From CALHKP01 sp963558075 (lineage in GTDB: Bacteria > Bacillota > Clostridia > Peptostreptococcales > Anaerovoracaceae), in contig CAUWFN010000049.1 of the NCBI GenBank assembly GCA_963558075.1, forward strand, positions 1 through 12,872: a stretch of DNA of 12,872 nucleotides, given 5' to 3'. The notes under the pieces are model-generated. The model did not search any database and was not told where the DNA came from. It was given only the letters and a program-made list of their open reading frames with translations. How positions within the stretch are numbered: position 1 is the first letter of the stretch; each line of letters begins with the position of its first letter. Of this stretch, positions 1-6,768 are shown in pieces. Position numbers and translations under genes: made by a program.

Positions 1-617
1 TTAACTCGCTTATCTAACAGTTCTTTATATTTATATATCAGATTACCATAATAGTACTGCCCTATAATCATACCACTAGGTTTTCTATATTCTCCATGTA
101 TATGCCAAACTTGCCTTTTTCCATCTCTATCTGGAGTATTGTAGGTGCTTAAAAGATACTTTCCCTCTGCTCGTGTTACTTCCAATGTATGCTTTGTCAT
201 TCTTTTGATAGCACTTTCTCTTAACTTAACTTTACATTGCATAGCCATCTCTATTTCATAGCTGTAATTAGTTGTTAAAATATAATCGAACGGGACATTC
301 ACATAATCAGATAGAATCTCCAGCACTTTTTTGCTGGAGCAAGTATATACATTGTTAAATTCACGACTTATATAATCCTTTATCCGATTATTAACTGCTC
401 CTTTACATAACATTGGAGCTTTTAGACTCATCGGAATACTATAATCTTTTGCACTTGCACTAAACATTTCATTATCTTTTATTGCATCTAAAAGTCCATC
501 CCATGAACATTGTCCGGATATACGGTTTAATCCATTTCCTAGAAGAAGAATCTTAGGTTTCTCCCCTGCATATATATTAAATTCCTTATCATTTATTTTG
601 TTATTATTGCTAGACAT
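1..617 (-). CDS. SIR2-like domain protein, N-terminal part (runs off the left edge)
   Basis: An open minus-strand frame starts at ATG 617 and has no stop down to the window edge, giving about 205 residues of a truncated protein. I translated it by hand. It shows the SIR2-like Rossmann pattern: a nucleotide-binding loop LLLGNGLNR (residues 24-32) followed by SWDGLL, then DYILTTNYSYE (111-121) carrying the family Asn (N117), then VWHIHGE (170-176) carrying the His-Gly pair (H174), and IIGQYYYG (184-191). These are the residues that hydrolyse NAD+ in defence sirtuin-like proteins (ThsA, DSR families), so this copy looks catalytically intact. No partner domain is visible because the C-terminal half is missing. 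The start is uncertain: GTG 626 and TTG 647 are in frame upstream, and the GAGGA at 631-635 lies 13 nt before ATG 617. The region is more AT-rich than the operon beside it. An anti-phage role is inference from the family. Confidence 0.82.
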   Translation of the reverse strand, partial: MSSNNNKINDKEFNIYAGEKPKILLLGNGLNRISGQCSWDGLLDAIKDNEMFSASAKDYSIPMSLKAPMLCKGAVNNRIKDYISREFNNVYTCSSKKVLEILSDYVNVPFDYILTTNYSYEIEMAMQCKVKLRESAIKRMTKHTLEVTRAEGKYLLSTYNTPDRDGKRQVWHIHGEYRKPSGMIIGQYYYGNLIYKYKELLDKRV

Positions 618-665
618 ATAATCCACAAATTCCTCACTATAAATCAATAAATCACTTATGTTACT

Positions 666-694
666 AGTATATGTTTAAAACTAAAGCAATACAA
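666..694 (-). promoter_or_regulatory. Possible promoter of the SIR2-like gene
   Basis: On the minus strand a good -10 (TATACT, 666-671) lies 17 nt from a poor -35 (TTGTAT, 689-694). Transcription would begin near 659, giving a leader of about 40 nt. It lies downstream of the pnp terminator, which fits an independent transcription unit. The -35 matches only half of the consensus, so this is tentative. Confidence 0.35.
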
Positions 695-719
695 CCCTTT
701 ATCAAGGCTTCATTAAATA

Positions 720-765
720 AAAAAGAGATTTAAAACGCCAAACTTGACACTCTAAATCTCTTTTT
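720..765 (-). terminator. Terminator-like hairpin after pnp
   Basis: A perfect 13-bp inverted repeat (arms 720-732 and 753-765, AAAAAGAGATTTA and its complement) encloses a 20-nt loop. Read on the minus strand it ends in TCTCTTTTTTATTT, so a U-run follows the stem as in an intrinsic terminator for pnp. The stem is AT-rich and the loop unusually long, so efficiency is uncertain. The same repeat would also give a U-rich 3' arm on the plus strand. Confidence 0.6.
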
Positions 766-778
766 AAAACTAATATCC

Positions 779-798
779 ATTAGGTGCATTGACCTAAT
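779..798 (-). repeat. Small hairpin directly 3' of pnp
   Basis: A perfect 7-bp inverted repeat (ATTAGGT at 779-785, ACCTAAT at 792-798) with a 6-nt loop lies 13 nt after the pnp stop codon. No U-run follows it, so it is not a terminator by itself. In the transcript it would be a 3'-UTR stem-loop ahead of the terminator and might protect the 3' end. It could also be chance in AT-rich DNA. Confidence 0.4.
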
Positions 799-811
799 AA
801 TTCAATATTTA

Positions 812-2920
812 TTACAGAAGTTCTTTTCTGCTTAGGTTGATTCTGTTCTGGCTATCGATTTCTGTAACCTTAACCTTTACAACATCTCCGATGTTCATTA
901 CATCTTCAACCTTTTCAACTCTTTCTTTTGCCATCTTTGAGATGTGAAGTAAACCTTCTTTTCCTGGAAGAATTTCGATGAATGCACCAAATGGCATAAT
1001 TCTCTTAACTTCACCTTCGTAGATTTCGCCAGCTTCTACATCCTTTGTTAGAAGTTCAATCTGCTTCTTAGCAGCTTCTGCACCTTCCATATCTGAGCTG
1101 TAGATGCTGATTAGACCTGACTGGTCTTCTGCGATATCAATCTTAACACCTGTTTCTTCGATAATCTTATTGATTGTCTTTCCGCCAGGTCCGATAACAA
1201 TTCTAATCTTATCAGGATCGATATTCATAGTAATGCTACGAGGAGCATATTTTGAAAGTTCTTCTCTTGGCTGTGGGATTTCTTCTAACATCTGTCCCAT
1301 GATGTACATTCTGCCTTCTCTAGCCTGCTCAAGAGCCTTCTCTAGGATTTCTCTTGAAAGACCATGAACCTTGATATCCATCTGGATAGCAGTTACACCG
1401 ACTTCTGTACCAGTTACCTTAAAGTCCATGTCTCCTAAGAAGTCTTCCATACCCTGAATATCGCTCAGAATAGCCATTTTGCTTGATCCATCTTCTTCAA
1501 CACGTTCGATAAGACCCATAGCAATACCTGCAACTGGACGTTTAATAGGAACACCTGCATCCATAAGAGCAAGGCATGAACCGCAAGTTGAACCCATTGA
1601 TGTTGAACCATTTGATGAAAGAACTTCAGATACAACTCTGATAGCATATGGGAATTCCTCTACAGATGGAAGTACAGGCAGAAGTGCTCTTTCTGCTAGA
1701 GCTCCGTGACCGATTTCTCTTCTTCCTGGGCTTCTTGGTGATCTTGCTTCACCTACTGAATATGCAGGGAAGTTGTAGTGGTGCATGTAGCGTTTTTCTG
1801 TCTGTTCAGTGATTCCATCGATAGTCTGAGCTTCGCTTGCAGGAGCTAGTGTACATGCTGAAAGAACCTGAGTCTGACCTCTCTTGAATAGTCCGCTTCC
1901 GTGTACTCTTGGAAGAAGCTGTGTTTCGCACCAGATAGGTCTAATTTCATCAAGCTTTCTGTTGTCAGGTCTTACGCCTTCATCTAGAATCATTGCTCTT
2001 ACAGTTTCTTTTGTAATATTGTAAAGAACATTTGCAATATCCTTTTCGTTTTCAGGATAGATTTCTGCAAAGTGTTCCTTTGTTTCCACTTCTACCGCAT
2101 CCATATTATCAAGTCTTTCCTGCTTGTCATATGTTTTGATAGCTTCCTTCATCTTGTCTACTGCATATTCTCTTACAGCAGCATCGATGTCTTCTGGAAT
2201 TGTGTAGATAACTGATTCCTGCTTTTCCTTGCCTACTTCTGCAACGATTTCATCAATAAATTCTACGATTTTCTTGATTTCTTCGTGAGCAAAGAGGATA
2301 GCATCTAGCATTACGCTTTCAGGAACTTCTTCAGCACCAGCCTCTACCATCATGATAGCATCTTTTGTACCTGCAACTGTCAGATTCATTACTGACTTTT
2401 CTCTCTGTTCAAGAGTAGGGTTGATGATGAACTCTCCGTCAACCATACCTACACGAACTGAACCTGTAGGACCATCCCATGGAATATCTGATGTTGCAAT
2501 AGCAACTGATGAACCTAGCATTGCCATGATATCAGTTTCGCAGTCAGGGTCAACTGACATTACTGTAGCAACAACTACTACATCATTGTAGTATCCCTTT
2601 GGGAACAGAGGTCTAAGAGGTCTATCCATAAGTCTTGAGTTTAGAATAGCTCTTTCACTTGGGCGTCCTTCTCTTTTGATAAATCCGCCAGGAATCTTTC
2701 CTGCGGCATACATTCTCTCTTCATAGTCACAACTTAGAGGGAAAAAATCGATGTCAGGTCTTGGTTCTTTGGATGCGCATACAGTAACGTTAACTACTGA
2801 TTCGCCGTATTTTACCATAACCTGTCCGTTAGCCTGCTCACAAACCTTTCCGATTTCGAGCTGAAGCAGTCTTCCTCCGATTGCTGTCTTAAATGTTCTG
2901 TAATCTGTAAATCTTGCCAT
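812..2920 (-). CDS. pnp: Polyribonucleotide nucleotidyltransferase (PNPase)
   Basis: PNPase is the trimeric phosphorolytic 3'-5' exoribonuclease of mRNA decay; it can also add nucleotides. The 702-residue product has the full family layout. A first RNase PH-like core (about 15-145) is followed by the all-helical linker (about 150-310). The second catalytic core (about 325-550) has the loop SNGSTSMGSTCG (436-447) and acidic residues in GMEDFLGDMDF (490-500). A KH domain carries IGPGGKTI (576-583), and an S1 domain (about 631-698) ends the protein. I chose ATG 2920 because MARFTDYRTF matches the usual PNPase N-terminus and GGAAGGAG lies 12 nt upstream. In-frame ATG 2965 and TTG 2971 would only translate the ribosome-binding region. 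It is the last gene of the conserved cluster, 106 nt after rpsO and separated from it by a terminator-like hairpin. No convincing promoter of its own was seen, so read-through from rpsO is likely. Confidence 0.98.
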   Translation of the reverse strand: MARFTDYRTFKTAIGGRLLQLEIGKVCEQANGQVMVKYGESVVNVTVCASKEPRPDIDFFPLSCDYEERMYAAGKIPGGFIKREGRPSERAILNSRLMDRPLRPLFPKGYYNDVVVVATVMSVDPDCETDIMAMLGSSVAIATSDIPWDGPTGSVRVGMVDGEFIINPTLEQREKSVMNLTVAGTKDAIMMVEAGAEEVPESVMLDAILFAHEEIKKIVEFIDEIVAEVGKEKQESVIYTIPEDIDAAVREYAVDKMKEAIKTYDKQERLDNMDAVEVETKEHFAEIYPENEKDIANVLYNITKETVRAMILDEGVRPDNRKLDEIRPIWCETQLLPRVHGSGLFKRGQTQVLSACTLAPASEAQTIDGITEQTEKRYMHHYNFPAYSVGEARSPRSPGRREIGHGALAERALLPVLPSVEEFPYAIRVVSEVLSSNGSTSMGSTCGSCLALMDAGVPIKRPVAGIAMGLIERVEEDGSSKMAILSDIQGMEDFLGDMDFKVTGTEVGVTAIQMDIKVHGLSREILEKALEQAREGRMYIMGQMLEEIPQPREELSKYAPRSITMNIDPDKIRIVIGPGGKTINKIIEETGVKIDIAEDQSGLISIYSSDMEGAEAAKKQIELLTKDVEAGEIYEGEVKRIMPFGAFIEILPGKEGLLHISKMAKERVEKVEDVMNIGDVVKVKVTEIDSQNRINLSRKELL

Positions 2921-2986
2921 TTTAATAAACAACTCCTTCCTGTTTATCCGTTTTCCTCTTGGCATTAACAATAATATATAAATAAA

Positions 2987-3009
2987 GGCGGGGTTAAATT
3001 ATCCCCGCC
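2987..3009 (-). terminator. GC-rich hairpin between rpsO and pnp
   Basis: A perfect 7-bp stem, GGCGGGG (3009-3003 on the minus strand) with CCCCGCC (2993-2987), closes a 9-nt loop and is followed by TTTATTTATATATT. It begins 17 nt after the rpsO stop codon and looks like an intrinsic terminator with an interrupted U-run. As it precedes pnp, it must be leaky, or pnp must have its own promoter. In E. coli the rpsO-pnp gap likewise holds a terminator and a hairpin cut by RNase III; equivalence here is inference. Confidence 0.75.
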
Positions 3010-3026
3010 AAAATTTTTAGTCGTAA

Positions 3027-3293
3027 TTACTTTCTTAATCCTAAACGAGCAATAAGAGTTCTATATCTTTCGATATCAACGTCCTTCAGGTAGTTAAGAA
3101 GGTTTCTTCTCTGACCAACCATCTTTAGAAGACCTCTTCTTGAGTGGTGGTCTTTCTTGTGAACCTTTAGGTGTTCGTTTAAGTCGTTGATTCTAGCTGT
3201 TAGAATTGCTACCTGTACTTCTGGGGAACCTGTGTCTCCTTCTTTTGTAGCGTAGTCAGCGATGATTGCTGCTTTCATTTCTTTTGTAATCAT
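3027..3293 (-). CDS. rpsO: 30S ribosomal protein S15
   Basis: S15 is a primary 16S rRNA-binding protein that organises the central domain of the 30S subunit. The 88-residue length is exactly usual for the family. Diagnostic segments are present: GDTGSPEVQVA (residues 19-29), HLKVHKKDHHSRRGLL, with the conserved rRNA-binding His and Asp residues, and the C-terminal RYRTLIARLGLRK. The ATG at 3293 has GGAG 9 nt upstream. The gene has its own strong promoter and a folded leader of about 90 nt, so it is a separate unit from the ribF end of the operon. In several bacterial groups S15 represses its own translation by binding its leader, and the structure at 3324-3369 is a candidate for that. Confidence 0.98.
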   Translation of the reverse strand: MITKEMKAAIIADYATKEGDTGSPEVQVAILTARINDLNEHLKVHKKDHHSRRGLLKMVGQRRNLLNYLKDVDIERYRTLIARLGLRK

Positions 3294-3323
3294 GTTTAAA
3301 TTCTCCTTTTCTTTTTTAATACG

Positions 3324-3369
3324 CTTTCACTGAGTACACGCACAGGAGCTGCGCTGAACTAAGTGAAAG
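3324..3369 (-). promoter_or_regulatory. Structured rpsO leader, candidate S15 autoregulatory element
   Basis: On the minus strand CTTTCACT (3369-3362) pairs with AGTGAAAG (3331-3324). After a 1x1 mismatch the stem continues with AGT/ACT, and an inner CGCA/TGCG stem (3353-3350 with 3342-3339) caps it. The base can extend: TTTTTTA (3376-3370) can pair with TAAAAAA (3318-3312), with a 5-nt bulge, ending 5 nt before the GGAG ribosome-binding site (3303-3306). The structure starts within a few nt of the predicted transcription start. S15-binding leaders in several phyla have different folds but share this position. I cannot match it to a named class from sequence alone. Confidence 0.55.
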
Positions 3370-3387
3370 TAAAAAACTTAACGATTT

Positions 3388-3416
3388 ATTATAACATATA
3401 TATTAGTAAATTGCAA
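3388..3416 (-). promoter_or_regulatory. rpsO promoter
   Basis: On the minus strand TTGCAA (3411-3416) is followed after 17 nt by TATAAT (3388-3393), preceded by TGT to make an extended -10. The -10 is perfect and the -35 matches four of six positions. The predicted start is near 3381, about 88 nt before the rpsO ATG and immediately ahead of the leader hairpin. Confidence 0.85.
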
Positions 3417-3433
3417 TCATATTTACGAAATTA

Positions 3434-3448
3434 ACACAAAATCTGTGC
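3434..3448 (-). terminator. Weak hairpin after ribF
   Basis: Between the ribF stop and the rpsO promoter, GCACA (3448-3444) can pair with TGTGT (3438-3434; four Watson-Crick pairs plus one G-U) around a 5-nt loop, followed by TAATTT. It is the only stem-loop I see that could end the long operon here, and it is too weak to call firmly. Much transcription may run on into rpsO. Confidence 0.25.
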
Positions 3449-3495
3449 AAACTAAAGCATCTTATATAAATACCTTCGAAAAGTCACTACGCGTG

Positions 3496-4434
3496 CTAAA
3501 ATTCAGATCCTAAATCCTCGTGGAATTTCTTTGCCTGAATACAGTCTCTTACAATCTGATCTGACAGCTTGTTAATATCGTCAAACTTCACCTCGTCACG
3601 AGTCTTTTTTAGGAATTCAACTTTGATTTCTTTGCCATAAAGCTCTTTGTTGAAGTTGAAAATGTGAGTTTCAACATTTTTGTTGTATGTTCCGATTGTC
3701 GGCTTAACACCAACATTAGTAATGCTCGGATATCTTACCCCGTTATATGTGCAGTATGTTACATACACACCGTTTGGAGGTGTAACCATGCCTGGGTCGA
3801 TAACTAGGTTAGATGTAGGAAATCCTATAGTTCTTCCAAGTCTGTTTCCTACTACAACCTCACCCTCGATGAAATAGTTTCTTCCCATATATGTTTCACA
3901 CTGGTCTACATCACCATCTGCAATTAGCTTTCTAATAAATGTTGAGCTTACAACATTTCCATTAATCATATAAGGATCCATTGCATTCACTTCGAATCCG
4001 TGAGACTCTCCCATTTCACGTAAAAAATCAGGATTTCCCTTGGCTTTATACCCGAAACTGTAGTTAAATCCGCAGTACGCCGCCTTCATATTGAACTTGT
4101 CTAGAAGAAGCTTCTCAACAAAGTCTTTTCTGTCCATAGTCATGATATCTTTATCAAATGGAACAGAAAACAGATAGTCAACTCCGAGGTTTTCAATAAT
4201 TTCGAATTTATCCTCCTGAGCCAGAATGCATTTTACCTTTTCTGCACCCGGAAGCAAATCCTTTGGGTGATTTGAGAAAGTGAAAACAGCAGCCTTAAGC
4301 CCGTCTGCCTTCGCCTTTTTTACAACATTCTTTATTACTTCCTGATGTCCGTAGTGAACACCATCAAAGTTTCCAAGAGCCACAACCGTAGGCTCAATTC
4401 CTGTTATCTCATCTAAATTTTCAAATATAATCAT
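3496..4434 (-). CDS. ribF: Bifunctional riboflavin kinase / FAD synthetase
   Basis: RibF phosphorylates riboflavin to FMN and then adenylates FMN to FAD. The 312-residue product, counted from ATG 4434, has both domains. The N-terminal nucleotidyltransferase carries ALGNFDGVHYGH (19-30), CGFNYSFGYKAKGN (121-134) and SSTFIRKLI (163-171). The C-terminal riboflavin kinase carries GRTIGFPTSNL (200-210), NGVY (221-224), TNVGVKPTIG (239-248) and ETHIFNFNKELYGK (255-268). The start is ambiguous: GTG 4443 directly follows the truB stop and adds three residues. The AAGG at 4447-4450 is 12 nt from the ATG and only 3 nt from the GTG, so I prefer the ATG. It is essentially contiguous with truB, as in many Bacillota, and is the last gene of the promoter-proximal operon. 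Confidence 0.97.
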   Translation of the reverse strand: MIIFENLDEITGIEPTVVALGNFDGVHYGHQEVIKNVVKKAKADGLKAAVFTFSNHPKDLLPGAEKVKCILAQEDKFEIIENLGVDYLFSVPFDKDIMTMDRKDFVEKLLLDKFNMKAAYCGFNYSFGYKAKGNPDFLREMGESHGFEVNAMDPYMINGNVVSSTFIRKLIADGDVDQCETYMGRNYFIEGEVVVGNRLGRTIGFPTSNLVIDPGMVTPPNGVYVTYCTYNGVRYPSITNVGVKPTIGTYNKNVETHIFNFNKELYGKEIKVEFLKKTRDEVKFDDINKLSDQIVRDCIQAKKFHEDLGSEF

Positions 4435-4443
4435 GTTAATCAC

Positions 4444-5400
4444 TTACCTTGAATAAAAAATTTTGTCAGCTTTCAGAAGACCATTGCCTCTAACAAAGGC
4501 AACGCCTAGAAATTCTCGTTTTCCGTCAATTTCCCCATACACATTATATGCAGTTTTAAACTCTTCCCTCATAGGAAGGTAAAAATCTCTATCCCTATAA
4601 ACTGGAGCTTTCTTCTCAGTCCATCTTACTTTTGGAATTCTTCCGCCGTTTAAGAATATGAACACATCACTTCCCTCAACTAAGCATTCGCCAAAGTTTT
4701 CCAGAGAAAACTGCGTAGGAATAATCTTTTCTTCTATCCCTTCGCAGCTCATATTTCTGAGAATCTCAATATCAGTAGAGTTTTCCTTTGTAAAAGCGCC
4801 ACTAGCAACTCTCTCGAGAGCTGTCATACATGCGCCACATCCGAGTTTTTCTCCAATATCCTGACAGATAGTTCTAATGTAAGTTCCTTTCGTGCACTCA
4901 GTTCTAAAAGTCAGCTCCTTGCTTTCCTCATCAAAATCGATAATCTCGAAAGATTTTATGTAGATTTTTCTTGTCTTAACCTCTACACTTTCGCCAGCTC
5001 TTGCATACTCATAAAGCTTCTTTCCGTTAACCTTAAGCGCCGAATACATCGGCGGTTTCTGTTCAATCACACCATCAAAGGCGCTGCACGATGCCTTTAC
5101 CTGGTCAAGGGTAATTTCAGAAGCATCTCTCGTCTCAAGAATTTTTCCCCATATATCCTGTGTATCAGTAATAACACCAAGCTTCATAGTGCAAAGATAT
5201 GTTTTTATATCCATATCTAAGTACTCCATAATCTTTGCCGATTTTCCTATGCAGATAGGAAGAACGCCCGTTGCCATAGGATCAAGAGTTCCCGTATGAC
5301 CGATTTTTTTGATTCCAAGAGTTCTTCGCATAATTGCAACAACATCATGAGATGTCATATTCTGCGGCTTATATACATTTATTATTCCGTCTTTAATCAT
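4444..5400 (-). CDS. truB: tRNA pseudouridine(55) synthase TruB
   Basis: TruB isomerises U55 in the T-loop of nearly all elongator tRNAs and also acts as a tRNA chaperone. The 318-residue product starts with DGIINVYKPQNMTSHDVV. It has the catalytic motif GHTGTLDPMATGVL (34-47), in which Asp40 is the expected nucleophile, then KPPMYSALKVNGKKLYEYAR and the C-terminal RNA-binding part, including TKGTYIRTICQDIGEKLGC. All are hallmarks of the bacterial TruB family. The ATG at 5400 lies inside the end of nrnA (8-nt overlap) without a strong ribosome-binding site, so translation is probably coupled to nrnA. Its C-terminal end abuts ribF. Confidence 0.97.
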   Translation of the reverse strand: MIKDGIINVYKPQNMTSHDVVAIMRRTLGIKKIGHTGTLDPMATGVLPICIGKSAKIMEYLDMDIKTYLCTMKLGVITDTQDIWGKILETRDASEITLDQVKASCSAFDGVIEQKPPMYSALKVNGKKLYEYARAGESVEVKTRKIYIKSFEIIDFDEESKELTFRTECTKGTYIRTICQDIGEKLGCGACMTALERVASGAFTKENSTDIEILRNMSCEGIEEKIIPTQFSLENFGECLVEGSDVFIFLNGGRIPKVRWTEKKAPVYRDRDFYLPMREEFKTAYNVYGEIDGKREFLGVAFVRGNGLLKADKIFYSR

Positions 5401-6370
5401 CTAAACTGCCCATTTCTTCTATAAATGTTTTCTTAATAGTCTCTACAGCCTCAGCCATATTGCAGGAAAGAGTAAAACCAGCTGCTCTTATATGTCCTCC
5501 TCCACCAAAGGAAGCTGCAATTTTTGCTACATCACAGCAGTTTTTCGATCTCATGCTGACTTTGATTTCGTCTTTTTTGTACTCTTTGAGAAGAACTGCA
5601 ACCTCGCATCCTCCTACAGATCGCATAGTAGCAACGATGCCGTTAGTTTCGTCCATCACTGCTCCAGTTTCCCTAAGCATCTTCTGAGTAACATTTGCAA
5701 TCAAAACTTTTCCTCCGCATATAGACTCCATTTTATCTATAGCTCTGCTTTCGATTCTGATTTTCTCAAGTCTGTTGCTTTCGTATAAAGAAATACTAAT
5801 TTCATTTGGATTTAATCCGTAGTCTAACATTTCCGATGCAATATCAAAGCTTTTCTTCTGAGTGTTTGAATACTGGAAATTCCCTGTATCGCTTGTAATC
5901 GAAGCAAATAATCTGTCAGCAATTTCCTTTGTAAATTCAACATTCATAGCCTTAAGACATTCATAGACAATCTGACCTGTAGCCGCCTGATTTCCATCTA
6001 TATAGCTGTATTCGCAAAATGGCTCACTAGTCATATGATGATCAAGGCAAACTGTAGTTTCCGCAGAAAGGAATGCCTCTTCTCTGCCTTTGATTCTTGT
6101 AAGATCACCGCAGTCAACACATACTGAAATATCTGCTGCCTTTGCCCTGCTTTCATCACTATGGAAAAATCCAAGGTCCATAAAAGCAAGGTTTCCCGGT
6201 ATATTTTCCGTTACATATACTGATGCATCTTTTCCCTTCTGAATCAGCCCTAGTGCAAGAGCGCTACAAGAACCCACAGCATCTCCATCCATGCCGATAT
6301 GAGGATAAAGAACTATCTTTTCTGCTCCTAGCAGAACTTTTGCTATTTCGTCAAAGCTGTTATTCTTCAT
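5393..6370 (-). CDS. nrnA: DHH/DHHA1 phosphoesterase, NrnA-type oligoribonuclease / pAp phosphatase
   Basis: NrnA proteins degrade nanoRNAs to mononucleotides and dephosphorylate pAp, replacing Orn in Bacillota. The 325-residue product shows the DHH metal-binding motifs: HIGMDGDAVGS (24-34, with D28 and D30), VDCGD (85-89) and CLDHHMTSE (108-116). It ends with the DHHA1 substrate-binding motif GGGGHIRAAGF (289-299). Motif I has Met where many members have Pro before DGD, a small deviation that leaves the metal ligands intact. The gene overlaps rbfA by 11 nt upstream and truB by 8 nt downstream, and has no clear ribosome-binding site, which suggests translational coupling. Position between rbfA and truB is the standard Bacillota arrangement. 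Specificity (nanoRNA, pAp or c-di-AMP-derived pApA) cannot be set from motifs alone. Confidence 0.93.
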   Translation of the reverse strand: MKNNSFDEIAKVLLGAEKIVLYPHIGMDGDAVGSCSALALGLIQKGKDASVYVTENIPGNLAFMDLGFFHSDESRAKAADISVCVDCGDLTRIKGREEAFLSAETTVCLDHHMTSEPFCEYSYIDGNQAATGQIVYECLKAMNVEFTKEIADRLFASITSDTGNFQYSNTQKKSFDIASEMLDYGLNPNEISISLYESNRLEKIRIESRAIDKMESICGGKVLIANVTQKMLRETGAVMDETNGIVATMRSVGGCEVAVLLKEYKKDEIKVSMRSKNCCDVAKIAASFGGGGHIRAAGFTLSCNMAEAVETIKKTFIEEMGSLDD

Positions 6371-6749
6371 CTTTTATGTCCAATTCTTTGATAACCTTTG
6401 AAATATGTCTGCCGTATTCCATTGAATTATCAATTTTAAATATTAGTTCAGGTACGTGTCTTAGCTTAACCTTTCTGCCAATTTCCTTCTTGAAGAGGCC
6501 TTTTGCACTGTTCATTCCCGCAAGAACATCTTCCTCTACACTATTTTCCCCTGACTCATCGCTCTGATCTTTTGTAGTCAAAACTGTTATGTAACATGTT
6601 GCATAACTTCCGTCATTTGTAACTTCTACGCCAGAAACACTTACCATGGCAGACATGAGTCTGGGGTCTTTGATACCTGAAATAAGCATTTCACTGATAA
6701 TGCGTCTGATTTCTTCTCCAAGCCTTCCGCTTCTGTATCCTCTGCCCAT
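6360..6749 (-). CDS. rbfA: 30S ribosome-binding factor A
   Basis: RbfA is a small KH-fold factor that binds late 30S precursors near the 16S 5' end and is displaced during maturation and cold adaptation. The 129-residue product is within the usual size range. It begins MGRGYRSGRLGEEIRRIIS and continues with IKDPRLMSAMVSVSGVEVT, the typical RbfA core, and RHVPELIFKIDNSMEYG near the C-terminus, where most members have PEL.F..D.S...G. There is a short acidic insertion (about residues 64-74, DQSDESGENSVEE) before the last helix. The ATG has AAAGGA 6 nt upstream. It follows the flavodoxin/ferredoxin gene by 19 nt, whereas rbfA usually follows infB. Confidence 0.96.
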   Translation of the reverse strand: MGRGYRSGRLGEEIRRIISEMLISGIKDPRLMSAMVSVSGVEVTNDGSYATCYITVLTTKDQSDESGENSVEEDVLAGMNSAKGLFKKEIGRKVKLRHVPELIFKIDNSMEYGRHISKVIKELDIKDEE

Positions 6750-6768
6750 TGTTTTTCCTTTCGTTTCG

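Noticed and set aside
2921..2971. 17-residue N-terminal extension of PNPase from TTG 2971 or ATG 2965
   Set aside because: It would translate through the GGAAGGAG ribosome-binding site, and MARFTDYRTF already matches the normal PNPase start.
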